From: Streptococcus parauberis NCFD 2020
GTDB taxonomy: Bacteria > Bacillota > Bacilli > Lactobacillales > Streptococcaceae
DNA length: 64,000 nucleotides
Direction: 5' to 3'
Assembly: GCF_000187935.1 (NCBI RefSeq)
Contig: NZ_AEUT02000001.1
Location: 1,798,001 to 1,862,000, forward strand
Within the stretch, counting starts at the first letter, position 1. The number at the start of each line of letters is the position of its first letter. Under the pieces are notes generated by a model. The model searched no databases and had not been told where the DNA came from. It saw only the letters and a list, made by a program, of their open reading frames with translations. This document shows positions 8,029-15,853 of the stretch, piece by piece. Position numbers and translations under genes: made by a program.

Positions 8029-8036
8029 TATTCGTA
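8029..8036 (-). promoter_or_regulatory. ComX (late competence) box of ssbB
   Basis: TACGAATA is read on the minus strand, preceded by CGTT and followed by ATTAG. It matches the streptococcal cin-box consensus perfectly and lies 22 nt from the ssbB start codon. Confidence 0.92.
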
Positions 8037-8093
8037 AACGAAATGTTTAGTTAAGGTATTTGTCTATATTTAAACAAAAAAAGGGGAACAACT

Positions 8094-8126
8094 AAATCAG
8101 TCATTTCTACGAAATGACTGATTTTT
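8094..8126. terminator. Hairpin between ytpR and ssbB
   Basis: A 14-bp perfect stem (AAATCAGTCATTTC / GAAATGACTGATTT) has a 3-nt loop. A T-run follows directly on the plus strand. On the minus strand, where it would end the ytpR operon, the T-run comes only after about ten bases. Confidence 0.65.
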
Positions 8127-8144
8127 GTCCCGCTTTCAAATTTA

Positions 8145-8771
8145 TTAAACTTGCCAATGTTTTTCTGGATTGAATGATTCGCCAACAACTGCACTATCAT
8201 CAAGTTCGATGATGCCACGTTTTTGCGGGGCATTTGGAAGTGCCAATTCACGTGGAGAGCACATCATCCCATAGCTGTCTTGTCCTCGTAGTTTGCCAGG
8301 GAAAATAAGGCTGCCGCTTGGCATCATTGCGCCTGGTAAGGCGACAATCGTCTTCAAACCAAGAGCTGCATTTGGTGCTCCTGCTACGATTTGGACTGTT
8401 TTATCTTCTCCGATGGCCACTTGGCAAATATTGAGGTGATCACTGTCAGGATGAGCTACCATTTCTGTAATTTGTCCAATAACAAACACAGGAGACACTG
8501 TCTCAGTTAATCTTTCTTCAAATCCTTCTTTTGCTAATTCTTGATTTAAACGATCAAGTTCTTCTCGACTTGGGAAAACTTGGCCGTTTCCTTCAACCTT
8601 AATCAAGCTAGAGACATCAAAGATATTCCAAGCAAGCGTCTTGCCAGTTTCATCAGCAGTAATTCGGGCAACTTGTCCCTTACGTTCAACAGAACGTTTG
8701 ATATCTTTAGTGTCTTCTAAGATGACCATCAAGACATCACCGACTTGTTCTTTATTATAAGCAAATATCAT
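8145..8771 (-). CDS. ytpR: YtpR-like protein with tRNA-binding (EMAP/OB) domain
   Basis: This is a 208-aa protein with a C-terminal tRNA-binding domain like that at the N-terminus of the phenylalanyl-tRNA synthetase beta chain: HPDSDHLNICQVAIG, VQIVAGAPNA and GMMCSPREL near residues 115-185. The N-terminal half (FAYNKEQVGDVLMVIL) is the DUF4479 region that accompanies it in streptococci. The cellular role is unclear; binding of structured RNA is suggested by the domain. It is third in a minus-strand run after the DUF4651-like gene and a thioredoxin-like gene, with 15 nt to the latter. In related genomes the same three genes sit between pepA and ssbB, as here. Confidence 0.9.
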   Translation of the reverse strand: MIFAYNKEQVGDVLMVILEDTKDIKRSVERKGQVARITADETGKTLAWNIFDVSSLIKVEGNGQVFPSREELDRLNQELAKEGFEERLTETVSPVFVIGQITEMVAHPDSDHLNICQVAIGEDKTVQIVAGAPNAALGLKTIVALPGAMMPSGSLIFPGKLRGQDSYGMMCSPRELALPNAPQKRGIIELDDSAVVGESFNPEKHWQV

Positions 8772-8786
8772 TTTTCTTCCTATTCC

Positions 8787-9104
8787 TTACTTGTTACTTG
8801 AAATGAACTGATTAATTTCAGCTTTAGTTTTTCTTAATTTATTAACCAGTCTCGCCTTCTCTTGTCCATTTTCAATGATTAAAAAGCTTGGAATGCCAAA
8901 AATATTCCACTTTTGTGCAAGATCCATAAAATCATCGCGATCTAAACGGACAAAGGTTAACTCTTGATTTTCTGATTCAATTTCTGGCATGACTGGATAT
9001 ATAAATTGGCAATCTGGGCACCAATCGGCAGTAAAGAAAAGCAATAGTTTTTCTTTCTTTTCAAGCAATTCAGCGATTTCTTCATAGTTTTTTGGAATAA
9101 TCAT
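8787..9104 (-). CDS. Thioredoxin-like protein
   Basis: This 105-aa single-domain thioredoxin fold protein has the redox motif WCPDC (instead of the WCGPC of housekeeping thioredoxin) at about residues 27-31, and a cis-proline region GIPSFLI. It has no signal peptide, so it should be cytoplasmic. It probably reduces disulfides on a particular partner, not as the general thioredoxin. The ATG at 9104 overlaps the stop of the preceding gene by one base, so the two are translationally coupled. Confidence 0.9.
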   Translation of the reverse strand: MIIPKNYEEIAELLEKKEKLLLFFTADWCPDCQFIYPVMPEIESENQELTFVRLDRDDFMDLAQKWNIFGIPSFLIIENGQEKARLVNKLRKTKAEINQFISSNK

Positions 9105-9385
9105 TATTTTTCCTCCTGAAAGACAATATCGCCCCGACTATAGGTAAATTGGTAAGCTCTGCTATCAGCCATGACGACTCCTCCATTAATAACCCTAAAA
9201 CTTGAGGAATAGTCATTGATATAAAGAACATCAATTTCTCCTAAATCAGAAAAATACTGACGAATCTCATTTGTGATTTTTAGTCTTCTGTTTTCTTGGT
9301 ATTTTTCCTTGAGTACTAGGGCTGTCACTGCAACTGCTGATAGCCCTACTAACCCAGAAATACCTTTTTGTTTTCTATTAGTCAT
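9104..9385 (-). CDS. DUF4651-like small membrane-anchored protein
   Basis: This is a 93-aa protein with one N-terminal hydrophobic segment (GLSAVAVTALVL), then a charged region and a small beta-rich domain (IDVLYINDYSSSFRVINGGVVMAD). The context (upstream of a thioredoxin-like gene and ytpR, next to pepA) and appearance fit the DUF4651 family of streptococci. Function is unknown. It is the first gene of the operon with the thioredoxin-like gene and ytpR. An extracytoplasmic domain tethered to the membrane is likely from the topology. Confidence 0.75.
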   Translation of the reverse strand: MTNRKQKGISGLVGLSAVAVTALVLKEKYQENRRLKITNEIRQYFSDLGEIDVLYINDYSSSFRVINGGVVMADSRAYQFTYSRGDIVFQEEK

Positions 9386-9529
9386 ATCCTATATTTTATC
9401 ATAAAATGGAGTATTTGGGATAGGTCTGAGTCTAGAATGATAAATGAAAAATTTCTTTATATTAGTTTTTGGTTAAAATATTGACATTTAATTGTAATTT
9501 AGGTAAGTTAGTCATAAAAAGGAGGCCCA

Positions 9530-9658
9530 ATGTCCCAATTATGTAGTCAACTTATTGCTTGTACAAACGAAACACAAATTTCCATATTTTGTGCCACCAT
9601 CTTTCTTCTTTTTTCATTAGTAATTCTCCTCTATTTTCTTTTCACCTTACACTACTAA
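9530..9658 (+). CDS. Small hydrophobic protein, 42 aa
   Basis: An ATG at 9530 is preceded by AAGGAGG with 5-nt spacing, a near-perfect ribosome binding site. The 42-residue product has a polar N-terminus with three cysteines within the first 21 residues, then a single hydrophobic helix (about residues 19-38), ending LHY. It sits alone in the 360-nt gap between the DUF4651-like gene and pepA. A TTGACA at 9481 could be its -35, but the matching -10 is weak. It could be a small membrane regulator, a type I toxin-like peptide, or the leader of the pepA transcript. I recognise no family. Confidence 0.55.
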   Translation: MSQLCSQLIACTNETQISIFCATIFLLFSLVILLYFLFTLHY

Positions 9659-9700
9659 TCTATATTTATAGGGCTTTTCTGCTATAAAAATGGTAAAATA

Positions 9701-9706
9701 TATAAT
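9701..9706 (+). promoter_or_regulatory. -10 element of the pepA promoter
   Basis: TATAAT lies 42 nt before the pepA ATG. The -35 region is poor (TCTGCT at 17-bp spacing). A short inverted repeat (AGGGAAATCCCT) follows in the leader. Confidence 0.5.
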
Positions 9707-9747
9707 GATAATAGGGAAATCCCTTAATAGATAAAGGAAGTGTAATA

Positions 9748-10815
9748 ATGACAGAATTATTTTCTAAAATTAAAGAATTAACCGAACTTGATGGCATTGC
9801 TGGCTATGAGCATAATGTCCGTGATTTTTTGCGTCAAAAAATGACCCCCTTGGTTGATCGTGTCGAAACAGACGGTCTTGGAGGAATTTTCGGTATTAAA
9901 GAAAGCAAAGCAAGTGATGCCCCACGTATTTTAGTCGCTGCTCACATGGATGAAGTCGGCTTTATGGTTAGTCAAATCAATGCTAACGGGACTTTCAATG
10001 TTGTTGGGATCGGTGGATGGAATCCATTAGTTGTGAGTTCCCAACGCTTCACCCTCTATACTCGCCGAGGACAAGCCATTCCAGTTATTTCTGGTTCTGT
10101 TCCCCCTCACTTTTTACGCGGAGGAAATGGCTCTGCAGGTCTCCCAGCTATCAGTGATATCACATTCGACGGTGGCTTTGCTAACAAGGAAGAGGCTGAA
10201 AGCTTCGGAATTACACCAGGTGATATCATCGTGCCACAGTCTGAAACCATTTTAACAGCAAATAAAAAGAATATCATTTCAAAAGCGTGGGATAACCGAT
10301 ATGGTGTCTTAATGGTCTCTGAGTTACTGGAAAGTCTTAAGGGAGAAGAATTAGGAAATACCCTAATTGCGGGTGCTAATGTTCAAGAAGAAGTTGGTCT
10401 ACGTGGAGCTCATGTTTCCACTACTAAATTTGATCCTGAACTTTTCTTTGCCGTTGACTGCTCACCTGCAGGTGATATCTCAGGTAATCAAGGAGCTATT
10501 GGAGAAGGCACATTAGTACGTTTCTATGACCCTGGCCATATCATGCTCAAAAATATGCGTGATTTCCTTTTAACAACAGCTGAAGAAGCTGGTGTCAAAT
10601 ACCAATACTACTGTGCAAAAGGTGGTACTGATGCTGGTGCTGCACACCTTAAAAATGGCGGCGTTCCATCAACTACAATTGGTGTTTGTGCCCGTTACAT
10701 CCACTCACATCAAACGCTTTATGCTATGGATGATTTCCTTGAAGCACAAGCTTATTTACAAGCCATTATTAAAAAACTTGACCGCTCAACTGTTGATTTA
10801 ATTAAGAAATACTAG
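9748..10815 (+). CDS. pepA: Glutamyl aminopeptidase, M42 family
   Basis: This is a cytoplasmic metallopeptidase that removes N-terminal acidic residues from peptides, part of peptide utilisation in lactic acid bacteria. It is 355 aa, the normal length. M42 signatures are visible: VAAHMDEVGFMV (metal-binding His and catalytic Asp), KAWDNRYG, NVQEEVGLRGA (catalytic Glu pair), AVDCSPAGD, and the late histidine in ARYIHSH. AAAGGAAG lies 9 nt before the ATG. proC follows after 11 nt in the same direction, so they are probably co-transcribed and closed by the terminator after proC. Confidence 0.95.
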   Translation: MTELFSKIKELTELDGIAGYEHNVRDFLRQKMTPLVDRVETDGLGGIFGIKESKASDAPRILVAAHMDEVGFMVSQINANGTFNVVGIGGWNPLVVSSQRFTLYTRRGQAIPVISGSVPPHFLRGGNGSAGLPAISDITFDGGFANKEEAESFGITPGDIIVPQSETILTANKKNIISKAWDNRYGVLMVSELLESLKGEELGNTLIAGANVQEEVGLRGAHVSTTKFDPELFFAVDCSPAGDISGNQGAIGEGTLVRFYDPGHIMLKNMRDFLLTTAEEAGVKYQYYCAKGGTDAGAAHLKNGGVPSTTIGVCARYIHSHQTLYAMDDFLEAQAYLQAIIKKLDRSTVDLIKKY

Positions 10816-10826
10816 AAGGTAGACCT

Positions 10827-11597
10827 ATGAAAATTGGATTTATCGGAGTCGGAAAAATGGCTAGCGCTATTATCCAAGGTTTGAAAAAGACCGAGCATGA
10901 GATCCTCATCTCTGGTTCTTCCTTGGATCGCTCAAAAGAATTAGCGAGACAGCTCAATCTAAACTATGCCGACTCACATCAAGATTTAATTGATCAAGTG
11001 GATTTAATTGTCTTAGGCATAAAACCCCAGATGTTTGAATCAGTGCTCAGCCCCTTACATTTCAAGCAAACTGTTTTATCAATGGCTGCTGGTTTAAGTT
11101 TAGAGCGGATCAGTCAACTTGTTGGTTCTGATCTACCTGTGATTCGAATTATGCCCAACATGAATGCTCAGATTTTGCAATCTACAACTGCTTTAACAGC
11201 CAACGATTGGGTGTCAGATAATCTGTTAGAAACTGCTAAAGAGATTACTGATAGTTTTGGTTCGACTTTTATTATCGATGAGAAGGACTTTGATACTTTT
11301 ACTGCATTAGCCGGCTCTAGCCCTGCTTACATCTACCTCTTCATCGAAGCCATGGCAAAGGCCGGGGTTAAACATGGATTGCCAAAGGACAAAGCTTTAG
11401 CAATCGTAGCTGAAACTGTTCAGGCCAGTGCCCAACAGTTATTAGTTGGCAATGATAGCCCTAACGACTTAATTGATAAGATTTGTAGCCCCGGCGGAAC
11501 TACAATTGCTGGTCTAATGGAACTTGAAGAAAAAGGTCTGACTTCAACTGTCAGCTCTGCAATTGACAAAACAATCGAAAAAGCAAAAACCTTGTAA
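10827..11597 (+). CDS. proC: Pyrroline-5-carboxylate reductase
   Basis: This enzyme catalyses the last step of proline synthesis, NAD(P)H-dependent reduction of pyrroline-5-carboxylate. The N-terminal Rossmann loop is GFIGVGKMASAI. The family signature region ALAGSSPAYIYLFIEAM and the GLPKDKAL and CSPGGTTIAGL segments are present. At 256 aa it matches the family. It lies 11 nt downstream of pepA and shares its transcript; linking a peptidase with proline synthesis is a common streptococcal arrangement. The stop codon is inside the terminator stem. Confidence 0.95.
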   Translation: MKIGFIGVGKMASAIIQGLKKTEHEILISGSSLDRSKELARQLNLNYADSHQDLIDQVDLIVLGIKPQMFESVLSPLHFKQTVLSMAAGLSLERISQLVGSDLPVIRIMPNMNAQILQSTTALTANDWVSDNLLETAKEITDSFGSTFIIDEKDFDTFTALAGSSPAYIYLFIEAMAKAGVKHGLPKDKALAIVAETVQASAQQLLVGNDSPNDLIDKICSPGGTTIAGLMELEEKGLTSTVSSAIDKTIEKAKTL

Positions 11598-11613
11598 AAT
11601 TTACAAGGTTTTT
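11585..11613. terminator. Bidirectional terminator between proC and the CPBP gene
   Basis: A 14-bp perfect stem (AAAAACCTTGTAAA / TTTACAAGGTTTTT) with a one-base loop is flanked by A- and T-runs on both sides. It contains the proC stop codon and abuts the stop of the convergent CPBP gene. Confidence 0.9.
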
Positions 11614-12267
11614 TTATGTTATATGAGGGAGCAAGAGCATGAGAACAACAGCTAAGCCATTGTTGATAAAATGGATAATCATGCAATAGCTTAAATTTCT
11701 AGTTTTATGATAAACGAAGCCTAAAACCAGTCCCATACCAGCATAAATAATCCAACTGCCGATGTCTGATGGCATGTGTAGACCACCAAACAGCAAACTG
11801 CTGACAACTAAGCCAAGATAGGATTCACTACCAAAGAGTTTCCCAAAGATAATGCCACGAAAGACTGTCTCTTCAACGACCGGTGCAACTATTGCTGCTA
11901 GAATGAAGAGCAAGATCGGATGCAGACCAGCCTGTACTAAAGCCGCCTGGTTAGCTGTGTTAGCATTAGCTCCGTGTTCTAAAAATAGAACCATACCACC
12001 TATGAATTTGGTGATCGTTAATGCTGCAAAACCCAGCCCTATCCAAAGGATGGCAGAATCACCATCTGAAATGAGTTTATTTTCTAGCAGTTCCGATTTT
12101 TTCGCAAAATAATAAGTTAGCCCAGTGATAATTAATAATATACTTGAAATGGCTAAAACTTGCCATAGTGGTTGGCCTTTTTTTACCAATAGAATTGGTA
12201 ATTGCTCGACAACAACAATCCCCAGAGCAATAAAAAACCACTTAATTTTTGATAGAGCTGTATCCAT
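11614..12267 (-). CDS. CPBP-family intramembrane metalloprotease (Abi)
   Basis: This is a 217-aa integral membrane protein with about six hydrophobic segments. The CPBP motifs are visible: EETVFRGIIFG (motif 1, EExxxR), FGGLHM (motif 2, FxxxH) and HFINNGLA (motif 3, HxxxN). Relatives process prenylated or bacteriocin-like peptides, or give immunity to them. It is the last gene of a three-gene operon with an XRE regulator and another membrane protein, 8 nt after the latter. The operon logic resembles bacteriocin self-immunity modules, but no bacteriocin gene is visible, so the role is open. Confidence 0.88.
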   Translation of the reverse strand: MDTALSKIKWFFIALGIVVVEQLPILLVKKGQPLWQVLAISSILLIITGLTYYFAKKSELLENKLISDGDSAILWIGLGFAALTITKFIGGMVLFLEHGANANTANQAALVQAGLHPILLFILAAIVAPVVEETVFRGIIFGKLFGSESYLGLVVSSLLFGGLHMPSDIGSWIIYAGMGLVLGFVYHKTRNLSYCMIIHFINNGLAVVLMLLLPHIT

Positions 12268-12275
12268 GAAACCTC

Positions 12276-12728
12276 CTATATGACTTTATCTAAAATTATT
12301 TTAGTTCCTATGAAACTGATCAATAAGACATACAAATCAATGATCAGAAAACCAATGATTGACCATTCAATTGACCAGAAAGCAAATAGGATTAATCCTA
12401 TACTAACGATTATTGCTTGCAAACTCAAGGCAAAAGCACTGGCTACTAAAAAAATTTGCTGATTTCTTTCATCATAGGCACTTAAGTAAGCTTCTTTTAA
12501 TTTCTTTTCATTACCTAATAAATAGTAATTTCTACCAATTAAAACGAACAAGGCTAATGCTACACCAATTAAAACCCCTTTACCAAACGAAGTAAGATGC
12601 AGTTTTCCATTTATAATTAATGTAAGTGATGCAATAAAAAATAAAAGAATAGACCAAAATTGAATTGATTTTTTATAATCTTCAAGTGTTTTCTTACCTG
12701 TTAACACATTAACTAATCCTTTAATCAT
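12276..12728 (-). CDS. Four-helix membrane protein of an XRE-regulated operon
   Basis: This 150-aa protein has four predicted membrane segments (around residues 25-42, 50-68, 88-112 and 118-142) and a central charged loop, LLGNEKKLKEAYLSAYDERNQQI. The Y-DERN stretch is reminiscent of the small membrane proteins (DUF3796/DUF2178-like) that are paired with short XRE regulators in Firmicutes. Function is unknown. Its start overlaps the regulator gene by 8 nt, and the CPBP protease gene follows after 8 nt, so it must be made together with both. Confidence 0.7.
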   Translation of the reverse strand: MIKGLVNVLTGKKTLEDYKKSIQFWSILLFFIASLTLIINGKLHLTSFGKGVLIGVALALFVLIGRNYYLLGNEKKLKEAYLSAYDERNQQIFLVASAFALSLQAIIVSIGLILFAFWSIEWSIIGFLIIDLYVLLISFIGTKIILDKVI

Positions 12729-12933
12729 TTTCTAATCCCTCTTCTTCATAGATAAAAATATCTTCAATACCCACATGAAAATACTTTGATAATTTAAAGG
12801 CTAATTCTAAAGATGCATTGTAGCGACCTTTTTCTAGTGAGATAATCGTCTGCCTTGTAACTCCAACTTGTTCAGCTAAATCTGATTGACTTATTTTACC
12901 TTCTTTGCGGAGTTCTTGAAGATTATTTTTCAT
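12721..12933 (-). CDS. Short XRE-family transcriptional regulator (helix-turn-helix)
   Basis: This 70-aa protein is nearly all one Cro/C1-type helix-turn-helix domain: LRKEGKISQSDLAEQVGVTRQTIISLEKGRYNASLELAFKL is the textbook pattern, with recognition helix VTRQTIISLE. It has no ligand-binding domain. It is the first gene of the operon with two membrane proteins. Two direct copies of TTRACTTTACATTT overlap and flank the operon's -10, so it very likely represses its own operon. GGGG precedes the ATG by about 6 nt. The inducing signal is unknown. Confidence 0.9.
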   Translation of the reverse strand: MKNNLQELRKEGKISQSDLAEQVGVTRQTIISLEKGRYNASLELAFKLSKYFHVGIEDIFIYEEEGLEND

Positions 12934-12953
12934 ATTTCCCCTTTTATGTCAAC

Positions 12954-12998
12954 TTAACTTTACATTTATAGTATAGTTGACTTTACATTTTTTGTCAA
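12954..12998 (-). promoter_or_regulatory. Promoter and twin operators of the XRE operon
   Basis: On the minus strand TTGACA (12993-12998) and TATACT (12970-12975) are 17 bp apart. Two direct repeats, TTGACTTTACATTT (12977-12990) and TTAACTTTACATTT (12954-12967, plus-strand reading), are placed 23 bp apart, one in the spacer and one downstream of the -10. They are good candidates for the binding sites of the XRE protein encoded directly downstream. Confidence 0.75.
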
Positions 12999-13002
12999 GA
13001 GA

Positions 13003-13036
13003 AAAATAAAAAACACATTAAGAATAATGTGTTTTC
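13003..13036 (-). terminator. Terminator of ackA
   Basis: On the minus strand AAAACACATTA / TAATGTGTTTT forms an 11-bp stem with a 4-nt loop followed by a T-rich tract, beginning 8 nt after the ackA stop codon. Confidence 0.88.
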
Positions 13037-13043
13037 TTGTTTC

Positions 13044-14237
13044 TTATTTTTGGCGTAGACGTTCAACGTCACGGGCAATACATAACTCTTCATCAGTTGA
13101 AATAACAAGTACTTTAACTTTTGAATCCGGAGTAGAGATTTCACCACGGTAACCAAATACATTTTTCTCAGTATCTAGTTCCATACCAAACCACGACATA
13201 CCAGCAATAACGTCTTGACGCATTAATGGTGCATTTTCACCCATACCTGCTGTAAAGACAAGCACATCAGCTCCATTTAAAACTGCAAAATATTGACCAA
13301 TATATTTTTTAATACGATCGATAAACATATTGTAAGCCAACACAGCCTCTGGATTATGTTCTTGTAGTCCAGCTTCAATATCACGCATGTCACTTGAAAT
13401 ACCAGATACGCCACCTAAACCAGACTTTTTATTAAGCATATTTACGGCATCAGCTGCATCTTTTAATTCTGGATCACGTTCAATGATATAAGGAATAATT
13501 GCAGGGTCAATATCACCTGAACGAGTTCCCATCATTGGACCTGCTAGTGGAGTGAATCCCATTGATGTATCAACAGACTCTCCATGGTAATTAGCAGTTA
13601 TTGAAACACCGTTACCAATATGAGCAGTAATGATCTTTAATTCTTCAACAGGACGGTTTAACATTTTTGCTGCTTCATTGGCAACATACTTATGACTAGT
13701 TCCGTGTGCACCGTATTTACGAACTTTATGTTCAGTATAATATTTTTGTGGGATTGGATATAAGTAAGTATGTTTTTGCATTGTCATATGATAAGCATTA
13801 TCAAAGACACATACACTTGTGATATCCGGTAAGATTTCGCGGAAAGCACGAATACCTGCTGCTGCACCTGGGTTATGTAATGGTGCCAAAGCTGCTAATT
13901 CTTCAACTCGTTCGACAACTTTTTCATCAACTAATACTGAATCCGTGAAATATTCACCACCAGCCACAATACGGTGACCAACGCCTGTAATTTCATCATA
14001 AGATGCAATAATCCCTAAATGAATTAAATCATTCAATAAAATTTTAACTGCTGTTGAATGATCTGGAATATCAGTAATATCTTCTTCTTTTTGACCATTA
14101 AACTTAACAGTTGAAATTGAATTTTCTAATCCAATACGTTCAATAATTCCTTGTGCAAGAACTGTTTCTTCAGGCATTTGATATAGTTGCCATTTAAGAC
14201 TTGAACTACCAGCATTAATTGCAATTGTTTTTGACAT
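13044..14237 (-). CDS. ackA: Acetate kinase
   Basis: This enzyme interconverts acetyl phosphate plus ADP and acetate plus ATP, the ATP-yielding step of overflow metabolism. At 397 aa it matches the family. ASKHA-fold motifs are seen: [10 protein letters not shown] near the N-terminus, [31 protein letters not shown] and FTAGMGENA. It is the last gene on the strand after the comG operon and a methyltransferase, 55 nt beyond the latter, but has its own TATAAT and a consensus cre site in its leader, so carbon catabolite control by CcpA is expected. A clean terminator follows. Confidence 0.97.
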   Translation of the reverse strand: MSKTIAINAGSSSLKWQLYQMPEETVLAQGIIERIGLENSISTVKFNGQKEEDITDIPDHSTAVKILLNDLIHLGIIASYDEITGVGHRIVAGGEYFTDSVLVDEKVVERVEELAALAPLHNPGAAAGIRAFREILPDITSVCVFDNAYHMTMQKHTYLYPIPQKYYTEHKVRKYGAHGTSHKYVANEAAKMLNRPVEELKIITAHIGNGVSITANYHGESVDTSMGFTPLAGPMMGTRSGDIDPAIIPYIIERDPELKDAADAVNMLNKKSGLGGVSGISSDMRDIEAGLQEHNPEAVLAYNMFIDRIKKYIGQYFAVLNGADVLVFTAGMGENAPLMRQDVIAGMSWFGMELDTEKNVFGYRGEISTPDSKVKVLVISTDEELCIARDVERLRQK

Positions 14238-14250
14238 GTTTTACCTCGCT

Positions 14251-14306
14251 TGTAATCGTTTTCTGTAATGCTCTACTATTATATCAAAAATTCTATGAAA
14301 TGACAT
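14251..14306 (-). promoter_or_regulatory. ackA promoter with CcpA cre site
   Basis: A -10 TATAAT (14278-14283) and a weak -35 ATGTCA (14301-14306) are 17 bp apart on the minus strand. Downstream of the predicted start lies AGAAAACGATTACA (14251-14264), which fits the cre consensus WGNAANCGNWNNCW at every position. A cre at about +7 to +20 would favour repression or roadblock, unlike the activating upstream cre known for Bacillus ackA. Confidence 0.75.
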
Positions 14307-15249
14307 TAGCAAGTTTCCAATTTTTAAACTTGTTCATGAAATCTTGAATAAGCTCTGTGGATTGAATGTTAGTAATTGGAAAGACAAATGTTTCAACCGC
14401 TTGATTTTTCGTTTTTCCTAAGACAAAAATCGACTTGGCATTATTTGGATTGCCAAACATCGTTTCAGGTAAAGTAACAACTGCCATAACCTGGGCATAG
14501 TTTTTTAACCATTGCTTCAACAGATCGCTTTGTGGACTAGTTAAAATATTAGTTGGAGCTAAAAATATAGCATAACCACCTTCTTTTAGATACTTCAATG
14601 ACTGTTCCATTAATAAATGGTGAGCATAAGTATGCTCTTCCTTACTAGCTACTTTATAACGACTTGCTATATCGTCATTTGGGTAATAACCAACTGGTAA
14701 GTCACTAATGATAACATCACTTACTTTAAGAATTTGTGGTCTCACAGCATCTTCCTGTAAAAATTTTGCAGAAGAATCCATTATTTCAGAAATACTTGCT
14801 GATAAATCGATAAGCAAGTCATCCAGCTCAATACCAAGATAGTCAATAGACTTACTCGTATTGTTTAAGATAGTTTGAGCCAAATTACCAGTTCCACTAC
14901 CAATTTCTAATAAATCAAATGAATGATTAGATACTAAAGTCTCCATCATATAGAGCAAGATAAAACCAAGACTGTCTGGAGTAAATTGATGATTGGCTTG
15001 CAATCTCTCGGTCTGTGAGGCCTTAATAAATACAAATTGAAAGGCACGTCGCCATTCTTCTTTTGTTAAGTGTAATTCTTTTAATGCTTGAATATTTCCT
15101 TCAACTTGTTTGTTTGCCCCTTTTGCACCCAATAAGTAGGAATTTTGTTCAATAATTGCATCATAAATATGTGTATGTAAGTCCGTTTCAATAAGCTGAC
15201 TATTCTCTAAAATAAGCTCAAAGGCTTTTTCTATTTTTTCAAAATTCAT
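14293..15249 (-). CDS. Class I SAM-dependent methyltransferase (YtxK-like, next to comG)
   Basis: This 318-aa protein has the N6-adenine-type methyltransferase layout: SAM-binding LEIGSGTGNLA near residue 120 and a catalytic-type motif ISDLPVGYYP (a DPPY-like DLPxGYY). It follows comGG in many streptococci and is often annotated as a DNA methyltransferase-like protein; its target is not established from the sequence. A separate promoter is likely: an extended -10 TGTTATGAT ends 6 nt before the ATG, and no Shine-Dalgarno sequence is present, suggesting a leaderless message. ackA lies 55 nt downstream. Confidence 0.85.
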   Translation of the reverse strand: MNFEKIEKAFELILENSQLIETDLHTHIYDAIIEQNSYLLGAKGANKQVEGNIQALKELHLTKEEWRRAFQFVFIKASQTERLQANHQFTPDSLGFILLYMMETLVSNHSFDLLEIGSGTGNLAQTILNNTSKSIDYLGIELDDLLIDLSASISEIMDSSAKFLQEDAVRPQILKVSDVIISDLPVGYYPNDDIASRYKVASKEEHTYAHHLLMEQSLKYLKEGGYAIFLAPTNILTSPQSDLLKQWLKNYAQVMAVVTLPETMFGNPNNAKSIFVLGKTKNQAVETFVFPITNIQSTELIQDFMNKFKNWKLANVIS

Positions 15250-15255
15250 AATTCT

Positions 15256-15264
15256 ATCATAACA
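15256..15264 (-). promoter_or_regulatory. Extended -10 directly before the methyltransferase start
   Basis: TGTTATGAT is read on the minus strand and ends 6 nt before ATG 15249; TTTTCA at 17-bp spacing is a tolerable -35. The predicted transcription start falls at the start codon, so translation may be leaderless. Confidence 0.5.
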
Positions 15265-15400
15265 AAATAAGCCTTAATTGAAAAGGAAGTTTCTTTCAGT
15301 TAGTAATCTTGCTTTATAATTTCAATAAATTTCATTATTCTTTTCATATTACCAATTATTCAACAACTGATAATATCTTATCCTCATCATCTTTTTCAAA

Positions 15401-15853
15401 TTATACTGTATGATCTTTGACTTTACCTTGCCTCTCCTCTTGGTTTGTTGATGGTTTTTCTTTTCGAACTTTTCTCTTTTTACTTGGTATATTTGGATTT
15501 TGGTTATCTTCAATTAATGAGTTTTTTTCTAGATTTTCTTGTTTTTGATTGCCATAACTAAAGTGATAATCAAAACCTCCTTCCACATTAATTTGCATAT
15601 GAAGTTGATCATTTTTATTAGAATATTTTACAGTACCTGTATTAAATGAGATTTGTCCATTCTGTTTGTCAGAACGAGAAGACTTTGTCATTTCAGCCAT
15701 TGCATAAGCCTTAGCAATTGCAAGATGAGCTTGATGTTCAACTTGTAGTCGGTTGCTCTGAATAATGTAAACCTGAACAATTAATATGAAAATTGAAGCC
15801 ATCAAAAGTGAATATAAGAGAACTCCTGCTTTAACTTGGCTTCTCAAATGCAT
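15401..15853 (-). CDS. comGG: Competence pilus minor pseudopilin ComGG
   Basis: This is the last gene of the late-competence comG (comY) operon, encoding a minor pseudopilin of the DNA-uptake pilus. The start at 15853 (MHLRSQVKAGVLLYSLLMASIF) is preferred because GAAAGGGA lies upstream and the hydrophobic pilin helix then starts near residue 9; the frame is open 8 codons further. It has about 150 aa with a basic, Asn/Lys/Glu-rich C-terminal tail. It lacks a classical prepilin cleavage glycine followed by FTLxE, as is common for ComGG. It overlaps comGF by 23 nt. Confidence 0.85.
   Translation of the reverse strand: MHLRSQVKAGVLLYSLLMASIFILIVQVYIIQSNRLQVEHQAHLAIAKAYAMAEMTKSSRSDKQNGQISFNTGTVKYSNKNDQLHMQINVEGGFDYHFSYGNQKQENLEKNSLIEDNQNPNIPSKKRKVRKEKPSTNQEERQGKVKDHTV

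Noticed and set aside
8051..8251. 66-aa ORF downstream of ytpR on the minus strand
   Set aside because: It overlaps the end of ytpR in another frame and runs through the hairpin; no start signal or homology pattern is present.
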